Assembly (NCBI RefSeq): GCF_008831285.2
Contig: NC_045146.1
Location: 12,229,289-12,293,288 of the forward strand
Length of the DNA stretch: 64,000 nt
Direction of reading: 5' to 3'
Origin: Nymphaea colorata
Taxonomy: Eukaryota > Streptophyta > Magnoliopsida > Nymphaeales > Nymphaeaceae
Both the position numbers and the translations under genes were made by a program. Positions 18,946 to 29,279 of the stretch are shown here, piece by piece. Numbering within the stretch: the stretch's first letter is position 1; each line of letters starts with the position of its first letter. The notes beneath the pieces were generated by a model. That model did not search any database. It was not told the DNA's origin and saw only the letters and a program-made list of their open reading frames with translations.

Positions 18946-21066
18946 GACTTGTTCTCACCTCCGACCATCCGTGTCATATGTTCCATAAGGAGGGAGGCAA
19001 ACTCCGAGCGCAAATGTTTGTGAACACCAACACAGAAGCCAGGCGGCAGGTCGCAGAAGTTAATTTTCTGGCCGCCGTTTTTAACAAGAAGGCGGACGGG
19101 GGCACGGACGATGTTGGAGATGTTTTCGTGGTCCACAGTTCCGAATAACAAGGCGTACATAGCGTCACTTAAACCGAAGTGACCAAAGAGTAGGTGCATG
19201 GAAGCGGTCTTTGCTAGGAGTTTCGTAACTTCCCACATCTGCATTTTGACAAAAAAAAAAAAAAAAATCATCCCTTATTAGAGATGTCAATGTATTCAAT
19301 TTGAATATGACAGAACTGTTACTAAAAAACCTGATGGAAAAATTTTAATAGCTGATTAAAAATTCGGTTCTGATTGGATTTAGTTTTAAATAAATACCAT
19401 ACAACATCCAACAATCTTACATTGTATTCAGTTCAAAATTTGGATTCGGACATGAATGTAAAAATCATATTGGAATTATGAAGTGAGATTTCAGATTTAA
19501 CTGCAGATATAGCTTTTCTTCATTCGTATTAGAATCCGAATTTTAATTCGAGTATATTACTATCTCAAAGGTAGACACGAATAAGATTATATCCGATTTA
19601 AATATGATCTATTAGCACCCATACATCTGGTTGACACATTCTGTGACAATTTATTATCGTTTCATGAATTCGCTGAAAATAAAGTATTACAGGAATCTAC
19701 CCCGAGACCTCAATGTCCAAGCAAAATAGAATAATGACATGCTTATGGCATACATTCTCTTGTCTAACTTTAGCCATTTCATATCATTAAATTGTAGGAA
19801 AATATTCGAAAACGTACACAAAGAATTATGTATACTATTCAAGACAAACAAAATTAACCTTTTCAATTTGTTAAGAATGCACCTTACTTGTTCTTTACTT
19901 AACCAAGCATATTTAGAAGAGCATCTTTCATTAATTTAGATTTAAATCAACAAAAATTACCATTTTACCTATTAAAATATAACATTCAAAATTTGCCTAT
20001 TTTTATACAATAATTAGGTTTTTATTGAAGAACTTTCTAGAGAGACATAATTACTTTTCTTATTCGTCCTCTCCTTCTGCCTGGTATGGTTCTCTCTGGG
20101 CTGGTTCTCTCTGGGTTGGTGCTTGGAGCTGCCTTAGTTAAGCACCCTGGAATGAAACCAAATATTACAAAATCGATGGTGAATAACAATGAGATGGATA
20201 TACAAAAGTGGAAATTGAGTTAAACAGCAGGCATAAAAAGCCTAGGCTTCCTTCCTCCCTTTCTTTTGCCTTCAGGTTACTTCTGGGCCTAGGACCGCTA
20301 AATTGAAGGAAATTAAAATTTCATTTTCCGGGGCCACGAATCTTTGTTGACGTAAAAGGCTGTTGTGAGCCGAAGTCCAGCAGGGGCCAGGGTCCCCTCC
20401 AACTCCAAGCTGTGATTTAACGAAATCTCAGAAAGAAAGCAGGACTCGTTTTCCCATAGAAGCCATGTTACTAATAAATCACCTTTGTTTTTGCAATTTC
20501 TTGGAATGGACTCATATCTTACTGAGAATAAATGTGGATCGTCCATTTTCATAATGTTGCTATTGTTTTCTTAGTGATAGATTGGGTTCTGTTTCCCAGG
20601 AAAAAGAGAAAAGGACGTCATTACATACTCCAAAAACTTACCAGGGTGTACATCAAAATTGCAGGGGCCGCACCTGTAGTGGCAAGTGCGTATACAAAAC
20701 CCGCAAGCGTTACAGAAGTCATCTTGACTACGAGGGAAGGGAGGAAGCGGAGGTTGAGGGGGTGCTCGTGGGTGCAGCTGCTCACCGTCTGAGGCATGTA
20801 AGCGCATAAAACGTGGGCGTTGAAGTTGCACTTCTGGGTAGATGAGGCTCCTGTAGATGTCGGGCTCCTGAAGGAGGTGGAGCTGGTGGCGATAGTGCGC
20901 AGGGTGCCCCCTCAAGTGACGGCGATATCAAGTTGCAGGCGAGAAGGTTGCTCCTCGATGTGAAGAGGAGGCCGCATCTACAGCAACTCCATGCCTTCCC
21001 GCCCGTCTCCCTCATGTTCATCGGTTGCAGTTGGTCCTGGCAGTGGCACGCTTGCTGATTCCCCAT
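18837..21066 (-). pseudogene. DC1 gene with multiply frameshifted exon 1 and TA-repeat in exon 3
   Basis: Exon 1 spans 20642-21066 and starts MGNQQACHCQDQLQPMNM. C1-like pieces occur in three frames: CRCG early, then GHPAHYRHQLHLL, then CNFNAH..LC..MPQT and HEHPLNLRFLP, then CNACGFC ... CGPCNFDVHP. At least three frameshifts are needed. Exon 2 (20055-20146, 92 nt) is intact in phase and splice sites, starts with the conserved Cys and has an internal 15-bp duplication (PERTSPERT). Exon 3 starts at 19238 (MWEVTKLLAKTASMHLLFGHFG), keeps a DLPPG motif and LLMEHMTRM, then runs into a (TA)n microsatellite (18888-18943) that is read as Tyr-Ile repeats until 18837. The last exon looks better preserved than exon 1, so inactivation may be recent or the exon may be reused. 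Confidence 0.75.
18872..18943. repeat. Compound (CA)n(TA)n microsatellite
   Basis: The (CA)n run is at 18872-18887, followed by a perfect (TA)n run to 18943. It lies in the reading frame of exon 3 of the 20.7 kb DC1 pseudogene, just after the conserved tail motif. Confidence 0.9.
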
Positions 21067-21149
21067 AGCTACACTCAGTAAGATCCAGGGTTTGAGAAAG
21101 ACAGAGAGCTGTCGAACCCTAAGCCTCGACCTCTTAGTGGGGGGCAACC

Positions 21150-21648
21150 TAGCGTTTATAGGGTTATTTTAAGGTTAGTCGAGTCGACAGGTTCAACCCA
21201 GAAAAGGAGTCAAAGATAGTGGGCTGCTGAGTTTCTAACGAGCTTCCTAGAAACTTCTAAAGGGGAGCTCGTTTTTTTCTTGCTCCTCACATTCGTTTGC
21301 CTTGCTTACAGTCATAACTTACCTATAAATCATGACGAATCATCTTACCCTTTGCCTACTTATTCCTCAAATTAACGTCACATTAGTAAAATTTCACTAG
21401 AATTTCTTCTCATTTAGTTAGATTGTTTGATTTAACATTTCATTTTAATACTTAGAACATCTCATTTACTGTTAGAATTCATCCTAAATGAGGGCTACAT
21501 TGGGAGGAAGATTGTAGAAGTCCTGTGAGCCACCTACCTAATTTAGGTGCCGTCCCCATGGGCCTTGCACTCCAATAATTGCCTTTCTCCCTCATCACCA
21601 TTTAGTGCTACCGTAGTGGCAATCACGCTAGCTCACCCAAAAAATGAA
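21150..21648. other. Intergenic, nothing recognised
   Basis: No gene or clear repeat was seen. This is upstream of the DC1 pseudogene. Confidence 0.4.
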
Positions 21649-21995
21649 AGGAAAAGAACTTGGGGGGACACCCAAAAAATGAAAGGAAAAGAACTTGTGG
21701 GGACTGCAGTTTACTGAGCGACTGGTCCTCTAGTTATGGGGAGGGCCATTGTTCTTCGTAACTTGTGGCTCTTAATCCACGACTTGGTCATCCGATTGTG
21801 ATGGCCAATGTAACTGGGAGCGGTTCGGTTAAGGCGTCCAACTGGACTCAATGTCCAGTTCTTGCTGGAACGGATTAAAAAAAAAAAATAGATGCACTTA
21901 AGGAGAAAAGGCAAACCTACCTCAATAAATCACGTTGACGTGCTCCAACATCCGAAGCGTGTAGTCGAACGTGAGTTGAATCAGAACTATGAAGG
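21649..21995. repeat. Dispersed repeat, third copy
   Basis: It matches 15440-15580 and 16030-16290 (ttgttcttcgtaacttgtgg, tccacgacttggtcatccg, caactggactcaat.tccagtt). A 20-bp direct duplication of acccaaaaaatgaaaggaaa lies at its left side (21635-21690). No coding sequence is conserved among the copies. Confidence 0.65.
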
Positions 21996-22134
21996 AATGT
22001 GATCCTCGGAAAAGGAAAACAAAAAAGTTGACATTAACTTGAAGTAGTTTGCCATTCTACAATTTTGTGTAAGTTAAATTGCACCGGATTCTTGCAAATA
22101 GTTAATCTAAAAAAAAAATCTCGTGTAGCTACCA

Positions 22135-22520
22135 AACAATCACCACCAAAGTTGATTTAGATCGAAAGCGGATAAGCTACGCAGAGTGGCTGCTGCAAAA
22201 TTTAATAGCCTTTCTACAATGTTGAAGTAATGCACACTGGTGCATTCGATATCCACGATTGAGGATGGACATACTTGAAAACATTTCCATAGCGCTATTG
22301 GCGGAAAATTTGTTAGTAGACATGAATTGCAGGTAAAATCTGGATCGACATGAGCACCCGAGGCGCTGCACAATCTGCACCGGCGTTGATAGCCACCAGC
22401 AACTCCGATGGCGACTTTTCTTGTTTTAGGGATGCCAGGCATAATTTCCAGCTACCGATCAAGTCTCGCCAAGACTTTATTATTAGAACAAATGCCAGTG
22501 GGGGAGCCACTTATTGTCTG
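22135..22520. other. Mixed-composition stretch with open frames, unidentified
   Basis: Both strands show short open frames here (minus 22140-22442, plus 22350-22565) and the GC content is slightly raised. No domain, splice pattern or paralogue is recognised. It is possibly a transposon remnant. Confidence 0.2.
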
Positions 22521-22784
22521 GCGTGGACCTTAAGATTTCTTTATTTGTGCATTGACATTTTTTAATGTTTACCCAATGAGTGTCACTAGTTAACTAAAGT
22601 TACTAATGATTTTTCGTCTAATTAGGATTAGGAGAACAACAAGATGAAAAATGTATAAACTGACAAAAATACTTGCCATCTTTTTTCTTTTGTTTTTCTT
22701 TTAACTATTCATCATGTTATATTAAATAGATAGTTGGGTGATTATCAAAAGGTCAAAAAGTAGAGTCACACCATTTAATTTTTC

Positions 22785-22809
22785 TGTATATATATATATA
22801 TATATATAT
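22785..22809. repeat. (TA)n microsatellite
   Basis: TA dinucleotide run next to the fragment shared with 16.9 kb. Confidence 0.85.
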
Positions 22810-23082
22810 GGGTGCCCTCTCTTGAATGAGCGCCCTTCAACCAAATTTTCTAGCTCTAATGGCAACGGAATTAAACATTTCTTTTTCTATTACATTTCAG
22901 TTTTTAATTCAATTATAGGCAGTGGAGAGATTCTTAAGATTACTATCATGCAGAAAAAGTTAATTACAAGTTTAATCCTCTGGCAACCAGCGTTCTTTGT
23001 ATCAGTTTTCAGTTCTTGGGTGCAATGCCCCGATGTTCGAAATCAAGTAGGGAAATGCAATTAATGGCACACTTTACGTTTT

Positions 23083-23222
23083 GGAAAACAAAACTGTGTG
23101 ATGAACTTCGAGATCAAGCTCATCAACTCCATAGATGCCTCTGTCATGGCTGCGGACGTAGAAGGCGTGGTCCTCCTTGAGAAGACGTCCAACTCTTCCA
23201 CCAACATCACGCGCCTATCTTA
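23083..23222. other. Coding-like fragment, strand ambiguous
   Basis: On the plus strand, ATG at 23101 opens 40 codons (MNFEIKLINSIDASVMAAD...) with mostly G/C third positions, ending TAA. On the minus strand the same DNA, after an acceptor-like AG near 23218, reads 47 codons (ARDVGGRVGRLLKEDHAFYV...) ending TAA. Both look coding and only one can be real. The piece is GC-richer than its flanks. I do not recognise either peptide; it is most likely an exon fragment. Confidence 0.3.
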
Positions 23223-23699
23223 ATTAAAAAAATTAGAAAATGGAAAACATTGTTTCCATTTTAAATAGAAAATTAACGACCATGGGTGAATCATGACAAT
23301 CACTTCCTTCTAAATAGTGTAATTCTTGTTTTTTGTTCTAATTTTATAATTACCTTCAATATTTTATTCCTCGTCAGTTCTTATGGAGATTGACGAATTC
23401 CAAACCATTTTTTCGTGAACTATTTCGGTTGGCCCGTAAGTTTACCGGGCAACAAAACAGATCTTCCACAAGCACTGGTGAAACATTGTTCGAAACGCGA
23501 CAGCATGAAATTAAGTGGATTCTCTCCAAGAAAGCTCATGATTTGGGTTGAATAATATTACTTGACGAGATGATAAATATGGACTAAGAACCAAAGCGAT
23601 TTTGTTGTTTTAAAAGAATCTAAATGTTAAGAGCGAATTTCGTAGACAGGAACTTACCACCAATACAAAAAAAAAAAAGAAAAAAAGAAAAAGACAAGC

Positions 23700-23880
23700 C
23701 CATCAAGAAGTGGTCGAGCCACATGGTGGCTAGTGTGGGCAACTGCTCACACCTGCCACACAAAATTAGTTTAATATATATGTTATTGTTTTGATATATT
23801 TTATTGTTATATATGTAAGTGCCTCAAAAAAATGAGTGTTCCTACCAAAAAATTTTTTTTGGCTCTGCCATGAATGGAGC
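23700..23880 (+). repeat. Dispersed repeat with 'gtgtgggcaactg' motif, plus orientation
   Basis: It contains tagtgtgggcaactgctcacacc, then an AT-rich segment, then gtgcctcaaaaaaatgagtg and a poly(T) tract. The same elements occur in reverse order and strand at 62210-62395. Shorter relatives are near 29465, 51190 and 53885. Confidence 0.6.
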
Positions 23881-25440
23881 GCATCTGTCCGTGGTAGCAT
23901 GGATAGCACTAGCTAAGGATCAGAAGAAGAGCGGCAGCAGGGGAGCAGGAGAAACGCTAATAAAATAGGTCAACAGTGGCGTTAAAATGATGACAGCTCT
24001 AGCAGAGAAGCGCTAATTGAAATAGCCAATTAACGCACTAACGACTCTGCCGTTATAACCTGAAATCGCCATTTCAATCTGCAATAATCAAATGCAACCA
24101 AAAAGTCTACCGCCAAACTGTTAGGTTTCAAAGGTGATTTGTTAATTGCTCAATGGTTGAGCGGCTCGATTCATTTTTTTGTTTTTTCTTGTAAAAGTTT
24201 GACTACTTTCGGGAGATTCAATTTCCAAAATCTTGTTCCGCCATTGATCAAACTCAACTTTATAGGGAAGCAAGTATGATAATAAAATGACACTGATTCG
24301 AACAAGGAACAAGGACACCACATCCGATTGTAGTCACAAAGGCCATTGATCAAAGTAACAAGCATCTTGATTCTTGGGTACTCTTATCATGAACAAAAAA
24401 TGCAGTTGCACAGCGTGGCTGGTACCTGACCACGCTTGCCGTCAAAGATGGTGGTCCAGTTTTCCTTTTCAAATATATGTTCTTTTAATTTAATCCTAAG
24501 GGACGTATTTTTTATAATTGCATGATCATGATTATTCTAACATTTTTAGAGAGAAGTGGCTGTTTGGGAAATAGGACCAGACGTTGGGTGCCCGCATGTA
24601 GTGGGCTTTTGTAAAATTTTAAAAATAGGTACTGTTGTACAACACTGCCAATATTGGCTCATAAGGAGACGTTTGATGAGACCGGCATTGTGAAATTCTA
24701 TAATTAAAACTTTCGTTTTATGATTAAATGGAAATTTCGGGTAAAAAACATAACCTGCTTCAACTTAAAAATGTCGGAATTAATTAATCATGTATTCATA
24801 TTGGATATTGTATTTAAACTTTTTACCATCTTAACACAATATTGCACCAGCCACAACCTGAGGTTAATGGGAAAACGTATGGTTTTAACATTATAATTAT
24901 TAACACTGAAAGTTTAATTTGGTGTTTTTCAAATGGACGCTTAAGTTTAAACCCAATAACAAATCGATCCTTAAGTTTTTTGTGTGAACAAAGAGGCCCT
25001 CAAGTTTTTATGTACACTCATAAAATGACCACCTTTTTGACGGTTCCCTATGGAAAACGTTCCTTAAACAAAAAATGTTCCAATATATTACCTTAAACAC
25101 CAAAATGCTTTTAACCTGAATTGTGGGGAGAGGAAAATGTTTTTTCCATTCCATTGTTGCGATGAATGCGCTCTCTGGCCTGGTGGTGTCCGGTTCCGAT
25201 CGACCTCTCTCTGTCTGTCTCTCTACCTTCGACGGCTGCCCCTTTTTTCTTGAATGACTATGCTGCATAAAGGGTTTCCTCTGAAAATGGAATAGGAAAA
25301 CTGCAGACTACAACTATCTAATTTTATATGAAAACCTTCGGGCAGGAATGACCACATCTTCGGTGATTATTTTTTAAGATGAGTGTCATTCGATTTGTTC
25401 AATCCATACCTGTGATCTTTTATTAGTAATTTTCATGTTT
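23881..25440. other. Intergenic, nothing recognised
   Basis: No gene is supported. Short frames on the minus strand (24171-24365) and plus strand (24842-25096) have no domains or paralogues. Confidence 0.4.
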
Positions 25441-26425
25441 TCTGGTTGAATTAATTCTTGTGAAGTCTGATGAGGCTTGCGGGTCTCCAATACGAATGCC
25501 TCTCATGTGCTTGTTTGAATGCCCACAAGAGCATCCAATACAGCAAAAACAACCTTAGGTTGTATGCCCGCCCACAATGCATTAACGCTCAACATCCACA
25601 TATCTCATCTAGCAAAGCACCTTATACATTCTCCAAGTGTCAGCTCATATTTGGAATTCGAATGACATTTCAAACCTACATTAACTTGTTTTGCTCTTAA
25701 AGATGGCAATAAAGTTGCAATTATAGGTTCAATAATGCCAATAATTTTTTATTAACATTATATTTGAAAGCTACATTCTCTTATAGTGCACGATGGTGTG
25801 GTTGACCGTCAAGTGCTGTTAGACAAACTTTCATGTGAGCTCTTGGAGAATCAATTTATCTGAATGACTATGACATCTAAAAGGCAGTTTTTTTTACCCT
25901 TTAGACGGTGTAGCACCGTTGCAACTCTTGCACCCAACTTATGATGGAATTTATAGCAAGACTTGTGACATATGAGATGCTTAATCTAGCAGTTGAGAGG
26001 TAACTTAACTTCCTAGACCTGCCGTTCATTTTGCGTAATGCCATTTATAAATCTTTTAATCCTTTCAATATCTCGATAATACAGCTTGTAGTTTCCCTAA
26101 TATATTTTGTTGTTTGATTTCTTAGAGAAACTAAGATTCCCTTTAGAGGAATCTCTACCCATAACTGCCTCACAAGTTCCTAAGCATGATATCTGACTTT
26201 TTCCTTTCGTGGGGGCTCCCATTCTACAGTCTCCCCCACTATCATCGCCTGTCATGCACGGAAACAATAACTATAGAGAGGCATGAAACTAAAGTCCATG
26301 GTGGCTCTTGCAATTTTTCAACTCACACGTAGACACTTATCGAGTTTGTTGTTTTTTAGAGAGAGAAAACAAATTTCACAGGGCACCTCCTATTTTATAA
26401 AATTTAAGGAGGACTAACTTTAAAT
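25441..26425. other. Intergenic, nothing recognised
   Basis: A 76-codon plus-strand frame (25470-25700) has no recognisable domain. The remainder is AT-rich without paralogous sequence elsewhere in the window. Confidence 0.35.
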
Positions 26426-26431
26426 TGTTAA

Positions 26432-26432
26432 G

Positions 26433-26511
<79 letters not shown>
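26432..26511. repeat. Compound (TA)n(TG)n(TA)n microsatellite
   Basis: TA run, then about eight TG units, then a longer TA run. Confidence 0.9.
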
Positions 26512-26514
<3 letters not shown>

Positions 26515-26976
26515 TCAAAATAACTGAATATTTTTTAAAGGTTTTGGAAAATCCAACAGCAGAGCCGGTTGCACGTGCCTACCGTCAGTTTGGCTGGGCC
26601 CCTTCAATACTCCAACGACAATAATCCAGAACAACGTTATTCAGGTGTTCAATTTCGTGATACCTTGTCACTTTTTTCAATAATTCTCTACAGAAACAAC
26701 AGCGATCAAATATGGGTTTGAGTCAGTACAACGTAAAGCTTCTAATAAATTACATTTTGTCTTGCAAATTCAGATACATGATAACACCAGCAGACATATA
26801 TATTGGGACGAAACGAAGGAAGAAACATTTTGTAGAAAGAAGTAATGATGTCACTGTGGTGGTCAAGACGGGGTACAATCTGCGGATACATATAACAGTT
26901 GCCATGGCAACTTATTCAAGACGCACATCGTCATGTCCAGTCAGTATACTGACATTGCTAGAGGAATAAAAGGCGC

Positions 26977-27786
26977 TTAAGAGGTAGAAGATGCTTCATC
27001 AAAGGCCATACCTTCCATATGTGTTAGAAGCAAGGAGACTGCCTCTGCCTGCAATGGGTCGTCGACGCCGTCAAGACCAGGCAGGTCGTCAAAGGTATCC
27101 ATGTCGACGCCGAAGTAGTCGCCGTCCATGTCGTCGACGTCCTCGTCTCCACCGTCGGTGTCGTCGAGATCGTCATCTTGATCGGGAACGTCGGTGTCGC
27201 CGGAATCCTCAAGGAACGATCCTCCACCCAAACCAAGAAGGGCCAACACTACGTGCGCTGCAGCGGCTACTAAGACGCGTTTTCCAAATTCCTTCGCCTG
27301 CATGCAGTTCGTTGAGAAAATCACTTGTCTGTTGGATATCAGGTCCAATGGTTCTCCTGTCTCTCACTGTTGTAGAACTAACCCACCAATCGCTTGACTG
27401 TACTCCTACCTTTTCTTCTAAAAGCTTCCGTTACATTTTCTTTCAAAATCTTTGGTTGTTATGTAATAAGAAGCCTTCGTCTTTCATGTATTTGATTTAT
27501 TCAGAGCTAGCTATTAGAGCGAAAACTACCGGAAACCATGTGGATCGGAATGGGATGTGCCAGGTAGCTCGAAGGGCTATCTGTTCCGATCCACGACGTC
27601 TTCTTCCAAGAGTTCAACACCAAAACGGAAGGGAAGTTGTAAAACTCAATTCAATTACACAGGGTAGTATCTTCCCCGGTCAAAAACATAACTGTCAGAG
27701 GGAATGGACTTTTCGCAAGTATGAATATTTGTGGAGACGGTCTCGTCAATCATCAATTGAATTGATCCATCGGGCACTGCACAGAT

Positions 27787-27828
<42 letters not shown>

Positions 27829-29109
27829 TGCCTTGGAAGTTTTCTTCTTTGGCAGTCGCTTCCTTAAGCACCCTGTCAAGGAACCACATGATGCTAATTG
27901 ATTTCAAAGCAATGGATTAAAGAAAGTTAAATTTGAACTTAATCAAAATGAATAAGAAGAAATTATCCGTCAAAGAACAGGGTCAGTCACGTTGACAGCA
28001 GTTCTATCGAAGTCCCTGCAAAAGAGGTATTTAAGATCTTCAAAATGAAGAAGATTAAATATTTTTTCAATGATTGGGTACTTGTTTGTTAGCAGAAGTG
28101 GCACGGTTGTTCTGACACAATTAACTTGTTATGAGAAAAGGAAAACGTTCCCACGGTAATCATCCAGGAAATGTCTTACGTAAGTTAAGTAGCATGACAT
28201 CTTGAAAATTTTCCAAGGAAACTTTTGGAGAAACAGCGGCAAGCAAATATATAACTTAGAACATAAAAAACACGATACATAAATGTAAAAACAACTACAC
28301 GAAATAGGTTCTTTGACGCACGATGCATGGCAAAGTGTCGATCAAACTTGAAGATGTTTTTGACAAAAGTTTAAAGAATTGTGTATTAACTTTTGTGGGT
28401 AAAATCAAAGGTCTAGCGGACTATAGTCCCTCTCCCACCGAAAGCTAAATCTTGATAAAGCCAATAGTTTCGAACAACAAAAACTACACAGTAAAAGATA
28501 AAGCTTCTACAAGAAGGAGGTGATGAGCAGTTGCTTTCCCTTAATCATACGTACGTAGAACATGAATAAAAAATGGCATATAATTAAAAAGGATCCCATA
28601 TACTTACATGGGTGTAAAACGAAGTTGCAACTGCTGCACTCGTAGCAACAATGGTGCACCTGACTGCCGCAAACGTCACAGCGAGTGCTTCCCGCGGCAG
28701 TTGGTTTGAACAAGAAACGCAGAGGGTGCTCGTGGCCGGGGTAATGGGCCGTCCGAGGCAGGTTTGCGCACAGGGGATGGGCGTCGAAGTTGCAACTCCG
28801 GCAGTGGTAGTTGAGCGCGCTGCCAACCTTCCTGCAGATGTCGCAACGGAAGGAGCCGGACGGGTAGGCAGGTGCATAAAGAAGGCGGAGCTGGTGCTGG
28901 TGGTAAGCAGGATCGCCCGGAAGCGACGGCGGCTGCAGGGCGCAGAAGCGGTGGAGGAAAAAGCCACAGTTGCGGCAGCCGAAAAGGACGAGCTCCGATG
29001 CAAAGGGCAGGCCGCATGCACGGCAACTAGTTGCCGTTCCGTTGGTCTCCGATATTCCCATCTGTTGCAGCGGGTGGGCGTGGGAGCCGTGCTGAAGCCT
29101 GGCCGCCAT
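26977..29109 (-). CDS. DC1 (C1-like zinc) protein with Asp-rich tail; GC-AG second intron
   Basis: Exon 1 is 28608-29109 (502 nt), exon 2 27832-27872 (41 nt) and exon 3 26977-27297 (321 nt), giving 287 residues. Zinc units: H10/H12, C29, C32, C45, C48, H53, C56; then C89, C92, C103, C106, H111, C114; then H126/H128, C144, C147, C155, C158 or C161, H166, with C169 supplied by exon 2 (LHP-W-C). Exon 2 encodes a basic linker, CLRKRLPKKKTSK. Its only in-phase donor is GC (AAG|GCAAGATC), directly followed by a long (CT)n tract. Exon 3 has an Ala/Leu-rich helix (VLVAAAAHVVLALLGLGGG) and then an acidic tract (DQDDDLDDTDGGDEDVDDMDGD), VDMDTFDDLPGLDG and LLLTHMEGM. The start was chosen at MAARLQHG by paralogy; an upstream in-frame Met (29229) lies beyond the TATA box (29181-29189) and is unlikely to be transcribed. 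Confidence 0.87.
27785..27826. repeat. (GA)n microsatellite next to exon-2 donor
   Basis: On the minus (coding) strand this is a (CT)n run beginning six bases after the GC donor of exon 2. Shorter versions follow the exon-2 donor of all other units in the array. Confidence 0.9.
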
Positions 29110-29180
29110 AGCTAACAAACCTCTTAGTAAGGTCCTTTTGCAATTCGAAGCTCTTCGAAAGCAGCTTACCGGCTGCTCCT

Positions 29181-29189
29181 CTATATATT
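29181..29189 (-). promoter_or_regulatory. TATA box of the 26977-29109 gene
   Basis: AATATATAG followed by AGGAGC on the minus strand, about 72 nt upstream of the chosen start codon. Confidence 0.55.
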
Positions 29190-29279
29190 CGAGACATTGT
29201 AAGTTCTCGAACGTGTGCAGAATATTCAAGGTCTTCTTGTGAACCAGCGACTGATTATTCGCACTCTATATCATATTCA

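Noticed and set aside
24171-24365. Possible PPR-like peptide (TLINGLCDYNRM)
   Set aside because: Only about 12 residues resemble a PPR helix. There is no second repeat, and the composition is intergenic.
26991-27788. 265-codon plus-strand frame, one of the longest in the window
   Set aside because: It is antisense to exon 3 and intron 2 of the 26977-29109 DC1 gene. Its Arg-rich N-terminal half is the reverse complement of the Asp-rich tail, and it has no domain.
28507-29229. Upstream in-frame Met codons as start of DC1 proteins (29229, 15076, 42108, 52814, 1684)
   Set aside because: The extra N-terminal residues are not alignable between paralogues, and at 29229 the Met lies upstream of the TATA box. 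All copies share a MAxxLxH start with a purine-nnATGGC context.
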